Assembly (NCBI GenBank): GCA_014338405.1
Contig: JTDE01000104.1
Location: 264,303 to 328,302, forward strand
Direction of reading: 5' to 3'
Origin: Paragonimus skrjabini miyazakii
Lineage: Eukaryota; Platyhelminthes; Trematoda; Plagiorchiida; Troglotrematidae
DNA: 64,000 nt
The notes under the pieces were generated by a model. The model had not been told where the DNA came from, did no database searches, and worked only from the letters and a program-made list of their open reading frames with translations. Positions 35,638 to 46,853 of this stretch are shown one piece after another (within the stretch, counting starts at the first letter, position 1; every line of letters begins with the position of its first letter). A program made the translations under genes and the position numbers.

Positions 35638-36563
35638 GTAAGTATCTACTGTTTTTTGCCTTATCAGTGAACAAATGGCTTGTGTGCTAGAATTAAGTTA
35701 TTTCACAAACTGATGTGGAAATTCAATTAACTGTTGTACTTCCCTATTCTGTTGTTCAGTTGGTTGATTTGTGGACATTGAGTGGAATAAAACCTGGAGC
35801 TCTGGTTCTTGTTAATCACTTTTGTGGAGAGTCATCCCTTGATAGATATTATCACAAACACAAATATAGTGAAGACGATTTGATAAAAATTACTGTAGAT
35901 GAATAACGGCAATTTACTTATAATTTCAGGCTTGTCACATGCTCTATTGGAGTATGGGTTTTGTAAGTTCAGCATATAACGTCTTGCCGGTAGATGATGA
36001 AATAAGTCTACGATTAGCACATCTTATCGATATAGATCATCGTCTTGTATACAATTAGCTACAAACTGTTATGCCGTATAGTATATTATTGAAGATATTT
36101 GTTGTTCTAACTAATGGATATTTACACGATTGAGCTGATGATTTAACAGTTGTGACTCAGTCGCGTACTACAAGTATCGCACTTGATAAAATATTAGTGA
36201 ATACATTTAAACAGGTTATTGACAAACAAATTTGAAAAAGAATTTACGGTTCGAAAGCAATGGTGCAGTTATGGTGTCTGTTCTTAAGTTGAAAGGAAGA
36301 ACAAACATATCACTAATCCATTTCTGCATGTTTTCTTTCTAGCTTTGTATTTGTTCAGTAGGATATTAACGAACTGTCAGCGGCTAGATTTAAAGTTCTC
36401 ATTTAGATGATTACACGTTTTGCTCAAAGTCTCAATCAAGATAACTTGTCAAATATATTGACATTTTCCAGCTAAACTAGGCTAACTGCGTTTCCGAATG
36501 AGATAGGTGTGCGCAAGTACTAGTAAATTTCACCCCGTAATCAGGACTATTATGGTAGCACAA

Positions 36564-36573
36564 GGGGGGGGGG
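36564..36573. repeat. Homopolymer run of ten G
   Basis: Isolated G10 tract in otherwise AT-rich intron sequence. It may be a real simple repeat or a sequencing-sensitive spot. Confidence 0.7.
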
Positions 36574-38577
36574 TTCTATTTGGTTTAAAATCAATTTCGC
36601 CATTTTCCAAATACTGCAACACATTCCACTACTTCATTAAATCAGGTGGAGTCTGGATGCTGAAACGATATTGCAGGAATTAATTCACTGCCTCTTGGCT
36701 GAAGTTACGGCCTTGGGCAGAATTAGTCAATATGTCTATATTGATGAGTTTGGCGCTAACTGATAGATGAAAACAAACTTTATTGAATCACATAACTGAT
36801 AAAATAATTGACGCTTAATTCGTCTAGGCAGTTCTGCAATGGCAAATGTGCTTAGAGAAATGTTTGCTGTACACTCCACATCAGTCACTACATCTAAATT
36901 ACAGTTCAACTGTGTAATTTATTCGAGTAACCAAAAGATTGCAATTTTTTTTACATTGAGCACCTCAGTCTTTTCTGGTCCTACCCCACGTTGAATCATC
37001 AACATTGATGACATTGTGAACAGAACTCTATCGCCAAGGCTATTGTTGGTTCGCAAATTTTTAGTTTGACTCTGGGAATTTTCTTCATGCTCAACACAGT
37101 TTGAAATACAGCCAACCGAATAAATACACATGTATGCACAAACACAAAGCAGTGCTGATCAGCGAAGCGGACGAAATGATTTTGCACGTGTGTGCGTGTA
37201 TGTGGGCAGGAAATTTGTTATACCACACATCGAGCTGATCATAGACGGTCTACCGTTTGCATCGTACATAGACTGATTTTCCACAGCATTCTACGTCATG
37301 TCCACTAGTATCATTAATCCATCGATTTATCTGTTGGTTGGATGAATTGAAGGCAAAGCGTGTTGTCTTACCTCAAGTGGAACAGTTGAGTTGACGAACG
37401 AATACTCATCTGTTTCATTTGGGGATCGTTAGTTCATTCGTATGCGATTTTAGTGACCTAGACAAGTTAAAACTCGGTGTATTGTTGTTACCAGAACAAA
37501 CAAAGCTGCTCATTTATACATGTCGAGACGACACATTTTAAAATGCCTAGTCTACACTATTTTCAAAGTGTCATGAAACAGTAACACCAAAGCGATGGAA
37601 GTAGTTTGCATCTACACACAGTCGACTATACATAGCGTGTCAGTAATGTGCACCTGAGCTCAAAAATGACTAGTCATGTAGAAATTATATTTACACATTT
37701 TGTTTAGCATTCTCCATAGTTCTCCTGTTATTGCGGTCAACGATTCGTATGATCTACTTTTCTTTGATCAAAGCTTTCGTTATGAACCGTTTAGGAGTGC
37801 ATACTATTGTTATGAACTCCCTCCCAATCTGTCCATAGCTCCATTCAAGAAATGAATGAATCCTGCTGATGCTTTTTTAATACTACTGCGGCGGTCACAA
37901 TGAATACCAGGGTGAACGTTTGACTGTGTTGTTCAGTGTTGGAACCCAGTCTCTTCTGTTGAATGCTGATTGCTGATATTCTTCCCATTTGCACTTACTA
38001 GAATGATGTAGCATGTCCTGCAAATTGGAAAGGTATTGGGTCAAATAATTTATCGGATTACTCAATCGGATTACTGATTTGACTCTTATAACAACGTTTC
38101 GCTTTTTTGAGTTTAATAATAGTCTCTTTTACGTTGCTAGCTCGCTGTGTAAAGTGATTTCTTTTCTAAGAAACATTACACTCCAGGTGAGTTCCTTTAC
38201 AGACGATACGCTCTGTAAATGCTTCCCAAGTCTGTTCGTAAAGTCATACAGTTTATCCAGAAATTACCACTTATACAGCTTAGATGACTCGAGTTGTATT
38301 CTGCTGTATTCTGTTGTATTCACAAACAGTTCGACTCCGATTGATGAATCAGGATCATTAAGCAAACGTAGGTCGTTCCACTTCTTCTGTGTTATGGCAG
38401 AGTGACTGAGTCAGTCTGTCCAGCCCACTGCCGAAGCAGTCCTGCTGATATGGACCAGTCAGTCTGATTTCTCCCTGCCCTCATCACGTATGGCTGACGG
38501 AACGAGTTCAACTGGCAGTACGACAGAACCAGGAACGCTAAACATCGATAAATTAGCGAATATTGGCATCTCATTGA

Positions 38578-38632
38578 CACTTGAATCGAACCCAAAACTA
38601 CCGACCAAAAAGCACGTCTACCAGCTAACGCG
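38578..38632 (-). repeat. tRNA-like SINE relic
   Basis: The minus strand has a good A box (TTAGCTGGTAGACGTGC) and, with appropriate spacing, a good B box (GGGTTCGATTCAAG). The arms do not form a tRNA cloverleaf, so it is better read as a SINE head than as a tRNA gene. Family membership unclear. Confidence 0.5.
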
Positions 38633-38863
38633 TGATGTTTGTTTAGGTTAAACCTATCAGTAGATGGGTGTCATTCATAAAAATGGACGTTGAATTACCG
38701 GTAGCATCAGCAAGCGACAAGCACAGGAATCCACACGTTATTTGGCTATATAAGTAACTACAGTCTAGCTATAACTGTTAATTAGAAAAATGGGTACACA
38801 GTTCAAGAGTAATATTTATATATATATTTGAAACATTGAGTTCCCTTTATCCAGTTCATTAGG

Positions 38864-39489
38864 ACGGCTAGAAGACATACATTGCGAGATGCAAGCATTT
38901 CGTTAATACTCATCAGCCGATTGAATAAAACATTGAGTTACATAGGTTGAGGGCTTGACGATAAAACAATGAAATGAACGAACATCACACGGGAGTAATC
39001 AGGGTTCACTACCACGGTAACGAAATTGATTACGTCAGCAGCTTTGAATGTTGGCATACTGACACGCGTTGAGTCATTGTTTGCACTAGCCACTTGGAGA
39101 TGTGTTCCGCCTTCGTTTGTCGTAAGTTTCGGTCCGTTCTGCCGATGTATGAGTCATCGCAACTGCAAGTGAACTGGTAGATAACATGAGAGGCAGAGGT
39201 TTTCGAGAAAGAACGATCGGGGCAGTGGATACTCATTCTACGGGTGGAAAGCAACAAGCTCAGTATCTACAATTCTCTTCATTTGCGCCCGTGACTTACA
39301 AAAGCGGTTTGGTGCGAACTATTTTTTTAGCGAACACAGAAAGTATGCAGAGCCGACCACCTAGAGTCAGAAGAGGAATTCTTGAACAGTGTTCTGCTTG
39401 CGAATGGATATCCGGTGAAATTTATTGAAATTCATTGCAGGGACTGAATGGCTACCCCCCAACCACAATCACTGCCGAAGAAGCAGGTT
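38864..39489 (-). mobile_element. Penelope-like element 2, left arm of inverted pair
   Basis: The minus-strand reading contains a GIY-YIG nuclease domain, VIYQFTCSCDDSYIGRT (about 39180-39130), followed by HISKWL, with a 3' UTR running outward to about 38864. Upstream of the nuclease the frame is interrupted by stops. It is the mirror image of 39590-40214 across a 100-N gap. The inner roughly 300 bp are identical to the other arm, while the outermost 150 bp differ by roughly one base in eight. The reverse transcriptase part is not present; if it exists it would lie in the gap. Confidence 0.8.
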
Positions 39490-39589
39490 NNNNNNNNNNN
39501 NNNNNNNNNNNNNNNNNNNNNNNNNNNNNNNNNNNNNNNNNNNNNNNNNNNNNNNNNNNNNNNNNNNNNNNNNNNNNNNNNNNNNNNNN
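39490..39589. other. Assembly gap (100 Ns) at a palindrome centre
   Basis: Exactly 100 Ns, the usual placeholder for a gap of unknown size. It sits precisely between two inverted copies, as expected when an assembler cannot cross a palindrome. Confidence 0.98.
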
Positions 39590-40214
39590 AACCTGCTTCT
39601 TCGGCAGTGATTGTGGTTGGGGGGTAGCCATTCAGTCCCTGCAATGAATTTCAATAAATTTCACCGGATATCCATTCGCAAGCAGAACACTGTTCAAGAA
39701 TTCCTCTTCTGACTCTAGGTGGTCGGCTCTGCATACTTTCTGTGTTCGCTAAAAAAATAGTTCGCACCAAACCGCTTTTGTAAGTCACGGGCGCAAATGA
39801 AGAGAATTGTAGATACTGAGCTTGTTGCTTTCCACCCGTAGAATGAGTATCCACTGCCCCGATCGTTCTTTCTCGAAAACCTCTGCCTCTCATGTTATCT
39901 ACCAGTTCACTTGCAGTTGCGATGACTCATACATCGGCAGAACGGACCGAAACTTACGACAAACGAAGGTGGAGCACATCTCCAAGTGGCTAGTGCAAAC
40001 AATGACTCAACGCGTGTCAGTATGCCAACACCCAAAGCTGCTGACGTAATCAATTTCGTTACCGTGGTAGTGAACCCTGACTACACCTGTGTGATGTTCG
40101 TTCACTTCATTGTTTTATCGTCAATCCCCTAATCAATGTAACCGAATGTTTTATGTAATCGATTGATGATAATAAACGAAATGCTTGCATCTCGCAATGT
40201 ATGTCTTTTAGCCA
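39590..40214 (+). mobile_element. Penelope-like element 2, right arm of inverted pair
   Basis: Plus-strand mirror of the left arm. The open frame at 39822-40049 encodes the same GIY-YIG segment (DDSYIGRTDRNLRQTK), with two amino-acid differences from the other arm (Val for Ala, Pro for Ser). The nuclease motif itself looks intact, but upstream stops break the element. The 3' UTR runs out to the 'atgtcttttagccat' end near 40214. Confidence 0.8.
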
Positions 40215-40274
40215 TTTATATATATGCATATTTATGCCAAGCACAATCACAGGAACAGTAGAAAATAGACAAAC

Positions 40275-42060
40275 GTGAGGGTTTCATCTACGGGGTAAAA
40301 CAATATTCCTATTGGTGGAAGTTTCGATAACACCCAAATTTATGCGGTGGAGTAGCTCGGGAATGTTGAACGGGCAGGATTGAGCTGATGTAGCGTGGAG
40401 CTTTAGTGTTGTGCTGCAGCTCATGTCCTCAAGTCCGTCGCAGTGACGTGTTACTAAGGCGTCCATCTCTGGTGGCGCGGCCTTGGGAGTTGTTCTGTTG
40501 TGTCCCACGTCCACGAGGATCGTCACACACTTCTCGGAATCACAGGTTTGTCGATTGACACGTTTGAGGATCACTTGATGAACGCGCATGTGTGGTGACC
40601 ACAGTGTGGCCACAGTAGCTCGCAGCCAATCTAGCACTTGATGACGAGAGTAGCTCATTGCAGATTGTGTGCATGTTGGTAGCAAGACGGTAAAAATGCA
40701 AGGTCTGCTGGACAAATGTAGAGGTCATGAATGAATGAGTTTCGCCTGATGTGTTTGGCACGGAGGACAGAACCGTCTGTTGTTGCGCAACTCCATGACT
40801 GCAACTGGGTATGGTTTCACTAAGGATGCTATACTCCCTTCAGCTTCACGATGGGAGGTACATTCACGCCGCGGCGATCGAGCTCGTCTTCTGCCTTCCA
40901 TTATCAAACCAAGTACAGAGTTTTCCTACTGAAATGATGTCAACATGAACCAAATGAAGCAGGTGATGGGTTCAGCTGGTGTCCACTACGCCGTTTAGGC
41001 TCAGGACTTATTTTGTTCGTTTCACCAAGACAACAATGTTTCAAAACATTGAGCTATACCAAGCTCATCTGTAAGTCGGGGAAGATCAGTCCACTGCGGC
41101 TTTACACTACGCACTAGAGAGATTGGGTCTATAAACTGAATAACGCTGATGTCACTGTCGATGTCTCTTTGACATCCATCTCCATCCGTGCTTCACTGAA
41201 CGCTCATAAATGTCAGTTCTTGCCACAGGCAGATTGAACGTTAAAGAAAGGTTGATAGTTGGTTGGATAGGCCAGCTGCAGTTATTAACTCACCCCACGT
41301 AATATTACGATACAAAACCACCTCAACCACGTCATAAATCCTGTGCGGAATATGACAGTATTTTTGGTCTAAAGGAGTACCGACACTTCACTTTTGACGA
41401 GAAAGACTACCAACCATTCATTAATATGCCACACATAGCTTACTGGAAATTTTTACGTGTACCGCTAATGACTGTCTGACTTATGTATCACTGACTAAAA
41501 CGAACAGCACATCAGCTTACCCGCAAGAATCGCTCTGACGGAATGATCTCCAATTGTGACGAACCTAATTCAAACACTCGGCGGAACGCTTCAACGAGGG
41601 GGAGGCACGTCCACAAACCTCAACGATCGGATGGCGGACAACAGGGGCGATCGGATGAGTCATCGCTCGATCGGATTGGGCCAACGGGCGAGACATGGCA
41701 CGCAAAATAGCATGTACGACCGAATCGAAGGCTCAATTATTCCAACACTTGGGGGAATATCTTGACACGGCCGTGGAGGACAGTCAAAGCTCACAGTGGA
41801 TAGATTGTGCTTTATTGAACGCCTTTTCGCCACATAGTGTGTTAGGTTGAATCGATTAGACACTTGACAGTCACCACTTAAGAAAGTCTCGCAAACATTT
41901 CTTTGCACCAACAGATAACTGGACCTCCTCCATGGCCATGGGTGCACGCATATTTGAAGTGTTAAGTAAATTAGTCAGAGTGGATCGAGTGCTGAATTTC
42001 CCTTTATATGACAATACATTCTGAAGTGCAGCCGACACGCACAGTTCGGGTAGGACCACA
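40275..42060. other. GC-richer unresolved stretch with decayed-looking ORFs
   Basis: Base composition is noticeably richer in G and C than the surrounding intron. It carries several overlapping frames, the longest at 40284-40715 (-), plus 41556-41765 (+) and 41660-41947 (-). None shows a domain I can name. The frames look broken relative to one another, as in an old transposon or retrocopy. A fragment of a retroelement body is the likeliest reading, but this is inference. Confidence 0.35.
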
Positions 42061-43199
42061 CTTCAGTAGTCGAGTTCAACTTCGTAAAACGTAGCGTTAT
42101 GTAATAATGCCTAGTATTTCTATTGCACCGTATCAAGTACTAAAGCGTTGCAGCACAATTAAGTGGGAGTAGTCTGTCAAAAGTTTGAAGACAAACTGGA
42201 AACTGAAACAGCTTTCTTGCAAATCAATGGAAATCGGATGTTATTTCGATTTACACCAGAAATTGCCGTACTACTCCTTTTAGGGTTAATGGTGGTTCAA
42301 CGTTAGACGGTTTGCACCGTGATAGAATTCGTCGTAATTTTGCTCATTTTGACTACAGAATGCAAAGATTGTCAATGTAAATAAAACGCGTAAACAAATT
42401 ACAACGAAATATCATTTGTTTACTAGTGCATAGATATTATCCCTGTTAAAAAAGTGGAATTGCGAAAAGCAGTATCGCTTGAATACACAGACTATGTCTT
42501 TGATCTCCAAAAACTATTGCCTCGGCATACGAGAGATGGTGCGGATTGACCGTGAATCCATTAACGGTATGTAGTTGAGTGTTCGCAAACTGCCGATGTC
42601 AGGCTTTAATTGACTGAAGTTGTTAATCGTGAAATCAACTGTCATTCCGCCGATCGGTTGTGTGCTATGGCGCTTATTTTCACTCATCCCAGTTTGTTGC
42701 CAGAATCTTGTTATTCCACCTCTCTCACCATATTTGTATTGATAAAGGCAGACTGCAAGCAGACTAATAGAAATGAAGTTGATCAAAGAGTATTAAAATA
42801 TGTTTGGTGGCCATCTAACGTTTATTCCCAGTGGGTATAAGTACATCGTCCCTTTTGAAGGATTAAGGAGAGACGGTCACCTTATCACGAACCTCATATT
42901 TTACCGGTTACCAACTAATCTGTTCAGTGAACTTCCTTATGGACCAATTTGAAAACGCATCTGAAGACTATACAGCTTTTGAAAGAAACCCAGTTGTGAG
43001 ATATAAGAGCTTCGAGTGGATTCATACCAGCGGCAGAAACATGTCCATACATATCAAACACTCTACCAACCGATGTACGAAGTCAGAGCGGGTTAGCTGC
43101 TCCGAATCAAGCCTAGGCCTTAACCTCTCATGATTGTTTTGCGTAAACCAGCAAATCTGTCAAACTATCCACTAGTAAACCAACTTCCGTGTTCGACAG

Positions 43200-43435
43200 T
43201 GAAGTTGGTAGATTCTAACGTGAACTGTTTAAATAATCCTGCCGGGACGGTTGACATTCTGGATAGTTTGCTGGACTCCGCAAAAGATAATGGGGAGGAT
43301 GGGTAACCAAGTCCCAATATGAAACTCGTGAGCTCACGTTTTTGCGCCTGCTGTACATGGATTTTTTGTTCCTGTTACTGGTTCGAATCTAGGTGAAGCT
43401 TCAGTTCTCCATTGTTGGGCCTCAAGTGAATCGTT
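43200..43435 (+). repeat. tRNA-like SINE (family A), single diverged copy
   Basis: Follows the family-A order seen at 4.4-4.7 kb. 'gttggtagattctaacgtg' matches 'gttggtggattccagcgtg', then come 'gatgggtaaccaagtccca', a degraded A-box zone, the B box GGTTCGAATCT (43379-43389), and the tail 'ctccattgttgggcctcaa'. It is a single unit, not tandem. Confidence 0.7.
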
Positions 43436-43545
43436 GAATCTATTTTTTTGTTCCAGTATGTTCGGAAAACTGTTTTCTTCGGTTCGACTAAATGATACTG
43501 AAAATAAACCATACTTTTAATTAGTCCGATATGTGAAAAGGTGTT

Positions 43546-43586
43546 TTGGCGAACAGTCTGTTTCCGGTTATTCATCATCAGGCCAA
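43546..43586 (-). ncRNA. Hammerhead-like motif downstream of PLE 3
   Basis: The minus strand reads TTGGC, CTGATGA, a 10-nt segment, GAAA, a CAG-A-CTG hairpin, TTC, then GCCAA. Stem I (TTGGC with GCCAA) is perfect over 5 bp, and the catalytic strands CTGATGA and GAAA are intact. Stem II is very weak (about two pairs) and stem III needs one bulged T. It lies about 370 bp past the 3' end of PLE 3 on the same strand. Hammerheads are known in the terminal repeats of PLEs. Candidate only. Confidence 0.35.
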
Positions 43587-43909
43587 TTACATAACATTTT
43601 ATATCATCACGGTTATCAAGCGATCAGAACCAAAAACAATTAGTCACATAGTTACGTCACGAGACCGTGAATTGGAGGGCCATTAAGTGACAAAATTGAC
43701 CACTGGGTGTGTCGAATCAGTAACAGAGGGCCATGGTAACTGTGGCGACTGTACAAATGTCTTCTGAGCGCACAACTATGGATTGCGCAACCGAATTCCG
43801 ATGACTTTTGCACTGGCCTGGATACGAAGTTTGATCCCTCTAGATTGAGAACTGGGCAAGCGGTAAATGGGCTGGAAAGCCACTTCCGGTGAGACTTGGT
43901 GTCCTGAGT

Positions 43910-45950
43910 TAAAAAGATGCGCCAGAATCGCCCTCGAAATGGACTTCGCCTCTTCCTTAGTCAGTCACGTGAGGTGGTGTTCACGTATCCTCTGAGAAAG
44001 GCGCCTGGTTGTGCGACCGACGTAACCTGCCCCGTAGGAGCATGTGAAAGAGTAAACACAAAAGGAGGTCACAAATTTAGGCAACATATCTTTGAGTTGT
44101 ACGTGGACAACCGGGTCGGGTCTGAACAAGATTCGTAGTTGTGCCGCACTGTAGGTCTTTTCAATTTCGTTACTTATTCTACGAGTCACCAGTTCAGTCA
44201 AAGCCTCGCCTTTATGGTCTAGCGTCATGTAAATCACCTTCTTTTTTACAGATGAAAGCTTAACTCTCGGTTCTGTCAGTACTATCTGGATATCGACGAA
44301 TTTTACTGGATAGTCGTTCTCTGCGAATATCCGTCGTAGAAACAACATTTCTGCTTCAATCATGTCATCAGTACATATCCTCATAGCTCTGTAGGTTAAA
44401 CTACGAACGAGGTTTCTCTTCTGTTTGAGAGATACGTTACCGAAAAAGTGAGTATACTGACTGTTCCAAGTCCCCTTCCTGTGAATACTTCTCTGAACTG
44501 AACCGTCTGCACGACGACTCAGTGACACATCCAAGAAGAATATTCATCCATCTTTCTCGGCCTCAAGTGTAAAGTTGAGATTAGGGTGTGCTGTATTCGC
44601 CTCAGCAAGTAGGCTATCCAGATCCACAGCTTAGTCAACTACACAAATGATATCGTCCACGCACTCCTGTAGAAGGCGTTATCGTCAATAAACCCACGAA
44701 GCGTAGTCCTTTCTAACATTGCCATGAAGATATCTATCAACAGTGGGCCTAACGGTGACCTCATCGCAACGCCATCCTTCTGACGGTACCTTTTCCCATC
44801 AGTCTGAAATTGTACATTCTGTGTGCACGTTAATATCAGCTGTTTGAGCGTGTCTTCGAGTAAGTCCACATTTGAACCTTCGGAACGAATATACCCACAA
44901 ATGTAGTCATCGGTTTCCACAAGTGGTACATTCGTGAATAAAGAACCTACTTAAAAGGAAAACACCTCTTTGTCTTTTACATTCAGCGACCGGATAGAAT
45001 CGACGAACTCAAACGTATCTTCCAACGAAAGCACAACGATATACTTCAGAGCGGGTTCTAGCAACTCTGTCAGTCACTGTGCCATCTAATGGCGAATTGC
45101 ACATGTAAACAATCGGGTGTACTTGCCATCCCTCCTTGTGAACTTTCGGTAAACCATACAGTCGGGGTATTATGGTTTCAGTTGATCGAATTCGCTCAAA
45201 TGTCGCGCAGTCTATAAAATTCTGTTGTTTTAGGTTTCTTACAATTCTAGAACTGCTCTTCTCGATCGCATTGGTTTTACGTTTTTCATTTAGAATCTAG
45301 ATGAAACACTCAGAGTATCATGCATTTTCTTCAGGTAAGTCGATCTGTCCATCAAAACAACTCTTGCACCATTGTCAGGCTTCGACAACAGAATATCAGT
45401 TTCTCTTCTCAAATCGTTCAACTCTTGGATATGCTGTTTCTTCAGAATACTGTTTAAGTGCGGTTTTACGCTGAGGTACTGATAGGACGTGTTGACTAAG
45501 GTGGTTTTGAAGTGTTCTGCATTGAGTTCTGACGACAGAACCAGTGATTCGACCTGATTGTATAAATTCTCAAACTGTAAATCAAGTTGCTTCGCCTTAT
45601 TTATTGGACAGCAAAACCTGAGACCAAGGGATAAAATGTTACGTAATTGTTCCTATGACGAATAACCAAAAACAGACTGTTCGCCGAAACACCCTTTTAC
45701 TTCTAATGAACTCATGGAGTTATTCGAATCGTCGAAACAGTCCGATATGTATCTGTTAAAATGGAGGAACTGAAATGTACATGTACTTTTACATTACACC
45801 GGGAACTAAGTTGTCCCATCACCTCTCGTACTAAGACGAATGTCAAAATCCATGAAAGTTTATCGCCTCCCTTCTCAGAAGTCGTTCGGAAATAACTGCA
45901 CAGTGTTTTTAACTTTAATTTCATGATTATCAGATCGATATGTTGCATTC
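43910..45950 (-). mobile_element. Penelope-like retroelement 3, long inactivated copy
   Basis: Near-complete PLE body on the minus strand. From the 5' side: an N-terminal region (45948-45712), the KPDNGARVLMDRSTYLKKM-like motif near 45350, LYGLPKVHKEGW near 45160, and RT motif A at about 44970 reading VFSF-stop-VGSLFTNVPL. Next come TDGKRYRQKDGVAM and SPLGPLL (44815-44735), then motif C CVDDIICVVD near 44655. The C-terminal ORF (44534-43968) carries the GIY-YIG domain YVGRTTRRLSQRIREHH at its end. Lesions include the motif-A Asp codon replaced by a stop, a frameshift just before motif C, and several other stops. Plus-strand frames here are shadows. The element is dead; the GIY-YIG part is the best preserved. 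Confidence 0.9.
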
Positions 45951-46563
45951 TATCGCTTAACCGATGAAAGTTCGTATAAAAATCCTAGCGTTACTTATTA
46001 CTACGTATTTGTGCCAAGTATAACATTGAAACTCGAAACATAACTTTGATACTCTAAAACTATTTGTGGCAAATTGCTTATTTTTATCGCCGTACTTATG
46101 ATAGTACAGCAACAAAAACTCCGATTAAGTGATACGCTTGTTCATTCCTGCAAACAATGAAAAATTCGTGATTATTTCTGCAGTTCAGTCTTAGAGCAAT
46201 GGACTAGGCGGGGATAGCCTGATTTGCTATTTGTCCCGTTTGAAATTTAATGAACTACAATGAGATGGTTCGAAAACTAATTATCCACTAATCTGAACGT
46301 GACCCAATTTATTTGGTAATTTTTTAAATTTGCCTACCACTTGTCTAATTACGTTAGCTTCTTAGGATGTACCGAACAAAATTTGTGGCAACTTTTCATT
46401 GGAATCTATGTTTTTGCTTGTGGTCAAAATGAGGTTCACATCGTCACTAGAATAAAGAGGAGATAAACCGTTTTAACTTGATTTCTTTTCTGTTATGCGT
46501 TTAATTATTCCTCTATAAACATAGATACACTAGTATGAATAACCTGATTCCATCTCATCATAG

Positions 46564-46853
46564 ATGTGACAATGGCTTTCTAGCGATCTATGGGAGCAGA
46601 GATCTCAGCGGTGTATATCAGCTTACCGAACCTTCCACCGGATCTATGTTTGAGTTGTCCGATGAGTATACACAAGCTACCTACATCTGGTGTGATCGTG
46701 TTGATACTGCAAATTTATTGAGAGCTGATGAGAATTCAGAACAAACCCCAATAGTGGCTAGGAGTTCACTGTTACTGCTTCGCCTCAACTCTTCGGGAGT
46801 CGACCAACCGGGGATGAAAGCCAGTTTTCGTTTACGCTATCGATTCGAACGAA
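46564..46853 (+). CDS. Multi-CUB protein, exon 5 (second half of CUB 2)
   Basis: Adds residues 297-393. The acceptor (ccatctcatcatag) and donor (gtgagt at 46854) are good. The single leading A completes Gln, giving SD-Q-CDNGFLAIYGS, which aligns with the CUB motif C-x2-D-x-L-x2-Y-D-G, with Asn for the usual Asp. The fourth cysteine is in IWCDRVDTANLL. The end strands are SSLLLLRLNSS and ASFRLRYRFER. There is an insertion of about 30 residues between the motif and the fourth cysteine compared with a typical CUB. The exon ends in phase 1, so CUB 2 is also a symmetric 1-1 module. Confidence 0.87.

Larger units (their letters stand above)
35638..46563 (+). other. Intron 4 (10,926 bp, phase 2, inside CUB 2)
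   Basis: Contains the inverted PLE pair, a GC-richer unresolved stretch (40.3-42.1 kb), a family-A SINE and PLE 3, each listed separately. The stretches 35638-38577, 42061-43199 and 45951-46563 show nothing beyond simple sequence. Confidence 0.65.

Noticed and set aside
38864..38919. Hammerhead-like CTGATGA and GAAA in the 3' UTR of PLE 2 (left arm, minus strand)
   Set aside because: Stem II has only two pairs and the expected stem I strands do not pair with each other. The right arm has TTGATGA instead. It could be a relic, but the structure is not supportable.
43917..44138. Plus-strand open frame
   Set aside because: Shadow of the GIY-YIG region of PLE 3, which is well supported on the minus strand.
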